From Saprospiraceae bacterium (GTDB taxonomy: Bacteria > Bacteroidota > Bacteroidia > Chitinophagales > Saprospiraceae), in the NCBI GenBank assembly GCA_016719855.1, contig JADJYH010000052.1, positions 1 to 49,991 of the forward strand: a stretch of DNA of 49,991 nucleotides, written 5' to 3'. The notes under the pieces are model-generated. The model searched no databases and was not told where the DNA came from. It saw nothing but the letters and a program-made list of their open reading frames with translations. This document shows positions 45,247-49,991 of the stretch, piece by piece; the stretch's first letter is position 1; each line of letters begins with the position of its first letter. The position numbers were made by a program, and so were the translations under genes.

Positions 45247-46661
45247 TCATGGGTGTATCACCTCAACCACCCAAGCCGCTTTCCCAACTGTGCTTTCCCG
45301 CAATTTTTCAGGAATCCCCACCACGATTCCCTTGCCCACGGCCTCCCATTTCAGCGGTTCAGAGCTGCCGAGCAATTTCACTTGTTTAATGCCTTTCGTT
45401 GAAAAACTGGACATCCAGATTTTCGATGGAAGCTCCTGCTCATCGGCGTCGGGGAGGTAGAGCAGGTACTGGCGGCTGCCGTCTTTTTTTTGCGTGAGGC
45501 AGACCTTGCCCTCCTTGAACGGTGCCAACGTGCGTGTGCCGTAGATGGCTTCGCCGTTCACGTCCATCCATTTTCCAATATCGGCGAGGCGCTCGTAGGC
45601 CGGGGCGTCAATCGTGCCATCGGGGCCGGGGCCGACGTTGAGCAGGAAATTGCCGCCCTTGGCCACGATGTCCACCAGCGTGTGGATGAGTTGGCGGCTG
45701 CTTTTGTAGTTCGGGTTGGCGCTGTACGACCAGCCGTCGGCCATGGTCATGCAGGTCTCCCACGGGTAGGGCGGCACGGTGGCGGGCACCTGCTGCTCCG
45801 GGGTGCGGTAGTTCTCGTAGGGGCCATGCACCGAGCGGTCCACGACGAGGAGGCCGGGCTGGTGTTGCCGGGCCATGCGGGCGATGCGCCCCATGTCAAT
45901 GGATTGACCCCATTTGGGCAGGTCGTAGCCCCAGGAGCGCACCTCGTCGTTGATGGTGCTGTCCGGGCGCACCCAGCCGCCGTCGAGCCAGAGGATGTCC
46001 ATCGGGCCGTAGTTGGACATCAGTTCCTCGATTTGGTGGTAGGTGAAATCCTCGTACTTTGCCAGCGCCCGGTAGCGGCGGCTGTCGTAGTTGTTGCAGC
46101 GGTTGGGAGTGGCCCATTCGTGCGCCCAGTAGTCGTCGCAGTGCCAGTCGGGTTTGGAGAAATAGGCCCCCGCCTTGAAGCCCCGTTGCCGGAAGGCATC
46201 AAAAATATGCTTCGCAACATCGGCCTTCGGGTTGGTGCGGAAGGGGCAGTCCGGCCCGGTGATTTTGTAATCGGTGTACTTGCTGTCGAACATGCAGAAC
46301 CCATCGTGGTGCTTGGTGGTGAACACGACGTACTTCATGCCCGCCGCCCATGCTGCCGCCGCCCATTTTTCTGGGTCAAACTTGGTGGGGTTGAAGGTCT
46401 TGGGAAGCGCCTCGTAGCGCTGCACGTAGTCCATGTAGTCGGCGCCGCCCCGGTCAATCCAGTCCTCGTTGCAGAGGCTCCAACTCTCCACAATTCCCCA
46501 TTGGCTGTACGTACCCCAGTGCATCATGAAGCCGAACTTGAGGTCTTGCCAGTCGGCGAGGTTTTGACGGACGAGGGGGTCGGGGTCGGGGATGTAGGGG
46601 GTGGGCTTGGCTTGAGGTTGATGCTCGCTAAGAGCATGAGGCTGATGGTAATACGGTTCAT
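45247..46661 (-). CDS. GH29 alpha-L-fucosidase-like glycoside hydrolase (frameshifted)
   Basis: A protein of about 471 residues. The likely start MNRITISLMLLASI (46661) gives a short signal peptide, with a frame change near 46610 before PTPYIPDPDPLVRQNLADWQDLKFGFMMHWGTYSQWG. The GH29 catalytic barrel includes WAAGMKYVVFTTKHHDGFCMFDSKYTDY, GFKAGAYFSKPDWH, and the nucleophile Asp in MDILWLDGGW. GGNFLLNVGPGPDGTIDAPAYERLADIGKWMDVNGEAIYGTR closes the domain, with a beta-sandwich at the end. It removes terminal alpha-L-fucose in known members. It probably shares a transcript with the DUF1080 lipoprotein. Confidence 0.92.
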
Positions 46662-46762
46662 GTTGTTTTGTTCGATGTGAGTAGGACGATAGCATTGTTG
46701 GCAATTGGCAAAGGAATGATAATTTTCGGTTTCAAATCCGATCAGCAAATCCGAAAAAACTT

Positions 46763-46770
46763 TAGCTTTG
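46763..46770 (+). promoter_or_regulatory. -7 promoter box before the antitoxin-like gene
   Basis: TAGCTTTG is a match to TAnnTTTG, 16 bases before the ATG at 46787. No clear TTG lies about 19 bases upstream. Confidence 0.45.
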
Positions 46771-46786
46771 TAAAAAATCAACCGCC

Positions 46787-47045
46787 ATGCATGCTGAAGC
46801 ACAAAAATTGGAACTTATCGCTTGGATTGCCGCGATTGACGACAATTCTGGATAAATTGTCCACGGTAAAAAAAGCATTTGAGCCTAAAAAGGCCGCCCG
46901 GAAACAAGCCACGACGAGCAAAGCGCTTGCCTTGCTCGATGAGATAACTACGGCATATACCGCCTCCACCGAGCCTGATTTGAACATCTCCCAAATATTT
47001 ACCGATAGAAACAAGACCAATGGATGGAAGATTGACTTTAATTGA
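46787..47045 (+). CDS. Antitoxin-like small helical protein (frameshifted)
   Basis: About 85 residues. MHAEAQKLELIAWIAAIDDNS opens with the short helix that is common in Bacteroidota antitoxins (x-K-L-E-L-I-x-W-I). The frame changes near 46850 to LDKLSTVKKAFEPKKAARKQ, then a central helix and the C-terminal NISQIFTDRNKTNGWKIDFN. No intact toxin follows; the next 100 bases contain only short frames. It may be an orphan, or its partner may be hidden by sequence errors. Assignment rests on the N-terminal pattern and size. Confidence 0.5.
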
Positions 47046-47148
47046 TTCGATGTGCTCGTCGGAATACTGAGAAAGGAGGAAATACACGCAATTGGGGACA
47101 TGTACGGAGTTGCGGGAGTAGCAAGTTAACGGAAATAAAAAATAAAAC

Positions 47149-47934
47149 ATGAATGCACAAGTTTTGCAAATAAAGTTCAGGCACTCATCGCAGAAGATGA
47201 CTTGATAGTGCAATAATAGAATTGAGTAAATTATCAATTGGTAGCAGGTGGATGACAGAAGTCATCCTTCAAAGTGCACGTTACAAAGACGCTGAAAAAC
47301 ATCTGCGATTAGGCACTTTATCTTTCGACGATGCAGCAACGCAAAAATAGGGTACGCTTTGCTTTAATTGAAATTGTAGAAAAATTGAAAATCAAAGAAT
47401 ACAAAATTTGATAAAGAAATTGGAAGAAGTTGCTAATTGGGATAAAAAGACAGAAGTAATAACAATTTTGAAATGATTTATAAAATTGTAAATTCAATTT
47501 TAATTGAGAGAATGAAGAAATCTTATCACCACTTTTTACAAATAAATACACGATAGACGAAATTCACGATAAAATGATTTTACTCTTTAATAACCAAAAA
47601 AGAATAGAGGAAATTTTAAAAGATGGATAGTCTATTTGTCAAAAGAAATCGAAAATGATACAGTTTCCGATAGTATTAAACTAAGGGTGCAAAAAATAAT
47701 AAGCCTTTTAAAGAGATGTACTGAATGTTTTATGAAAAGTTTGAAGGTGAAATAAAACCTGATAATATTAATTCAGCAATTAAAGGTTTAAGCGATGAAT
47801 ACCCACCTACAAAGGGGATGATTTCAGAAATCCTAAATCCAAGTAATAATTTTGAAATTAGGCATCTTCAAGAATTAACATTTAGATATTTGGAAGATTT
47901 GCGACATGCCGAAGAAATTCTGGCGAACAGATAG
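47149..47934 (+). pseudogene. EAD11-like effector-associated conflict protein (multiply frameshifted)
   Basis: Joining frames gives MNAQVLQNKVQALIAEDDLD, then IIELSKLS, TEVILQSARYKDAEKHLRLGTLSFDDAATQKNRVRFALIEIVEKL. This matches effector-associated domain 11, a helical adaptor that links sensor and effector parts in bacterial NTPase-based conflict systems. The next 170 codons are helical and AT-rich: LIKKLEEVANWDKK, then NEEILSPLFTNKYTIDEIHDKMILLFNNQKRIEEIL, and FYEKFEGEIKPDNINSAIKGLSDEYPPTKGMISEIL ... RHAEEILANR. At least five indels break it. The base composition is clearly lower in GC than the neighbours, suggesting transfer. No catalytic effector domain is recognised in the second part. 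Confidence 0.6.
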
Positions 47935-48302
47935 AACATTTAAAATAGATGAATCTGCCAACAACGGCTGGCAGTCCATGCCGCCGAACAGCCAGCCCGC
48001 AAACCCAACACACGGCGGCACGGCAACCGTTCCCAAGTTGAAAAGTGCAATGACGAGCAGTAAGCCAAAGCTTGAACCTACCCAGTAAGTGCGGCAGACA
48101 ACACCGGCTGCTTGAAAAACCAGCAATTGATAATTCCGAAGAAATTCTAAATCACATCCCACAAAAAAAGCCAATCCTGTGCAAACCGAACAAAACCGCA
48201 CTCACCAACTATTCACCAATAAGCGCCGCCATTGCCCCGGCCAACCGCTTGCGATTGATGGACATGGAGTACCCAGCGTTTTTTGACCAAAATTCATCTG
48301 CA
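47935..48302. other. Stretch with no recognisable gene
   Basis: About 370 bases between the EAD11 gene and the BTRD1 gene. Composition returns to higher GC. A hairpin CTGCCAACAACGGCTGGCAG lies near 47956-47975. A short repeated string (CCGAAGAAATTCT) occurs at about 47908 and 48135. No start codon with plausible protein is visible. It may hold the promoter of the downstream gene. Confidence 0.4.
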
Positions 48303-49991
48303 ATGAAAACAAAATTCACCAACTGGCTCGTGGCAACGGGCATCCTCCTCCTCTTTCCTCCAATCCACCGCATGAAGAACTCTACGTCGGCGTTTGGGAA
48401 GAAGCTAACGACGGCCACTACCTCTGGTCGGGCGGAATGGGACAATTTCGAAGCAAAATGGATGCTGATTCTGACGAAGCAGAACCTTCGCCCGAAGACA
48501 TTGACACTTACGTGGAAGGCGGCAAGCGCAAGTACACGGGCGTCTGGCGCCGGGTCCGATGGCCACTACCTCTGGGCCGGCGTGGAATGGGACAATTTTG
48601 AGGCAAATGGAAGGAACTCGCCAAGCAAAACCTCCGCCTCATTGACCTCGAAACTTACGTGGAAGGTGGCAAGCGCAAGTACACGGGCGTTTGGCGGGAA
48701 GGCAAGGATGGCTACTACCTGTGGGTCGGGCAGGAATGGGCCAGTTTTGAGGCAAATGAAGGAACTGGCGAAGCAAAACCTCCGCCTCATTGACATCGAA
48801 ACCTACATGGACGGGCAACAAGCGCAAATACGCTGGCGTCTGGCGGAAGGCAAGGATGGCCACTACTCTGGGCGGGCGAATGGCCAATTTTGAAGCCAAG
48901 TGGAAGGAATTGGCGAAGCAAAACCTACGCCTCATTGACATCGAAACCTATGAGGAAGGCGGCAAGCGCAAATACACGGGCGTGTGGCGGGCCGGTTCGG
49001 GCGGCCACTACCTCTGGGCCGGGGTTGATTGGGAAAACTTCACTTCCAAATGGGCCGAATGTGCCCAAAACAAACTCCGCCTCGTTGACCTCGAAACCTA
49101 CGAAAGCTCCTGCGAAAAGAAATGCCTGAACACGGCGCTGATGCCCGATAACCCCGAAACCCCCAGTCGGGACGGCTGGGCTACAATTACCATATTCTGG
49201 GTTCCAACCTCCATTGCGAGGGAGTTGTCGAGCACTTGCGCCAGCAACACCGACGACGTAGTGTACCGCTGGCCCAACGTGAAATATGGCGATACCTACT
49301 ACCTGCGCTTGTCGGCCATCTACGACGCCAACGACAAAATCTTTACCCTGCCCTTCAAGGACAAAGTGGGCGACATGAGCAAGAACGGCTGGAGATACAG
49401 CACGGGTGATTGGCACCATGCGCTCGACTATTCCTGCAGGACGGCAAAAACCTTCCAGGTTCGCTTCCGCAGCGCCGGGCAAGGTTGTGTATTTTGGTTG
49501 GGACAACTGGTCGGGCGGCACGATGGTCGTCAGCCACGATGTGGGCAGGCAAAAGACGTGTACCGCACCATCTACATGCACCTTCGCAACGGAGCCGACA
49601 ACGACCGCGAATCGGCCTGACAAAATCATTCCCTGACTGAACGCCGAGCAGAAGCCTGTTTACAAGGACTACCTGCTGACACGGGCCGCCCGGAGAAGAA
49701 GTCCGACCGCTCACCGGATGAAGCCCAGTGGGGCACCACCCCAGAAAATTGTCACGAGCTTGATTGGCAAAACCGTGAAGGCGGGCGACGTGCTCGGCTG
49801 GGCGGGCGACACTTCATCCCGGCGGCTGTGGCTGCATGAAGGGCGGCGATGGGCCGAACACGCACCTGCACTTTTCGCCCACCGTGACCCCAGCGATAAT
49901 TTGTGGTACTTCTTCGACCCCTACGGCATTTATGGTATGCCGGACTGCTACCCTCGACGGCAGGACGGGGGCGATTAATACGGCCTGTTCC
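48303..49991 (+). CDS. BTRD1-repeat M23-like peptidase, 3' end beyond window (frameshifted)
   Basis: A secreted protein starting MKTKFTNWLVATGILLLF. Five tandem repeats of about 47 residues follow (48370-49120), each near LRLIDIETYEEGGKRKYTGVWRAGSGGHYLWAGVDWENFTSKWAE; they match bacterial tandem repeat domain 1 (BTRD1). Then comes a linker (TITIFWVPTSIARELSS ... YGDTYYLRLSAIYD) and a region with WHHALDYS, GKVVYFGWDNWSGGTMVVSHD, YRTIYMHLRNG, KAGDVLGWAGDT and HLH, the M23 metallopeptidase pattern. The reading continues DPYGIYGMPDCYP and, after another shift, GAINTACS at the window end. At least eight indels occur. The target wall or protein is unknown. Confidence 0.7.

Noticed and set aside
45490..46680. 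396-codon plus-strand open frame
   Set aside because: It is a shadow of the GH29 gene, whose catalytic motifs lie on the other strand.
47950..48120. Possible integron attC-like site
   Set aside because: A short hairpin (CTGCCA/TGGCAG) is present, but no attC core sites or cassette array could be shown.

Overview
The window is genomic DNA from a member of the Bacteroidota, most likely a Saprospiria-type bacterium (inference). Evidence: a promoter of the form TTG-N19-TAnnTTTG lies in front of the tRNA gene and further TAnnTTTG boxes precede other genes. Two proteins carry C-terminal type IX secretion (T9SS) sorting domains. Lipoproteins, a CarboxypepD_reg-plus-barrel receptor, an EAD11-like conflict domain and BTRD1-type tandem repeats also fit. 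Many recognisable genes are broken by single-base indels, often at short homopolymers, in conserved genes such as recN, nspC and the FN3K kinase. This looks mostly like consensus error in a draft assembly. Breaks are densest in the first ~1.3 kb and the last ~3.5 kb. Such genes are given as one feature each, with the break described.

Layout. 0.3-1.2 kb: broken beta-helix surface protein. 2.0-3.7 kb: YwaF-type membrane protein and fructosamine-kinase-like protein. 3.77 kb: tRNA-Arg(CCU) with promoter and terminator. 4.0-10.4 kb: SDR oxidoreductase, membrane protein, ABM monooxygenase, two paralogous cohesin-domain proteins, amidohydrolase, PIN toxin with antitoxin, and a Gfo/Idh/MocA dehydrogenase. 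10.6-17.3 kb: J-like coiled-coil protein, secreted pseudo-redoxin with T9SS tail, recN, and a UPF0175/DUF3368 toxin-antitoxin pair. 17.4-25.7 kb: a four-gene minus-strand operon of large exported proteins (Ig/TIG-like, giant beta-rich, FN3, outer-membrane barrel) with no function I can name. 26-27.5 kb: OFA-type MFS transporter with a 36-aa small subunit. 27.6-30.7 kb: lipoprotein, IS5-like remnant, receptor-L-type repeat protein with T9SS tail. 30.9-34.8 kb: beta-propeller sensor kinase and LuxR-type response regulator. 34.9-41.1 kb: ilvE, small conserved protein, SdiA-regulated-like protein, nspC, outer-membrane receptor. 41.8-46.7 kb: serine hydrolase, rpsU, zinc-ribbon protein, DUF1080 lipoprotein, GH29 fucosidase-like enzyme. 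46.8-50 kb: antitoxin-like protein, EAD11-type conflict gene, and a BTRD1-repeat/M23 peptidase running off the end.

The most unusual feature is a scattered set of fold-back elements. Each is a near-perfect inverted repeat whose arms are short tandem repeats of 7 or 8 bases, and the repeat unit differs from one element to the next (6.04, 24.2, 26.8 and 36.5 kb). Three fill gaps between genes and one sits in frame inside the MFS transporter. Shorter 15-3-15 palindromes occur in frame inside nspC (38.2 kb) and between two genes (45.2 kb), and nested palindrome clusters occur at 33.9 and 41.5 kb. The common architecture with unrelated sequences suggests a shared mechanism of formation rather than one repeat family. 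The four-gene surface operon and the EAD11 gene are the other main candidates for undescribed biology.
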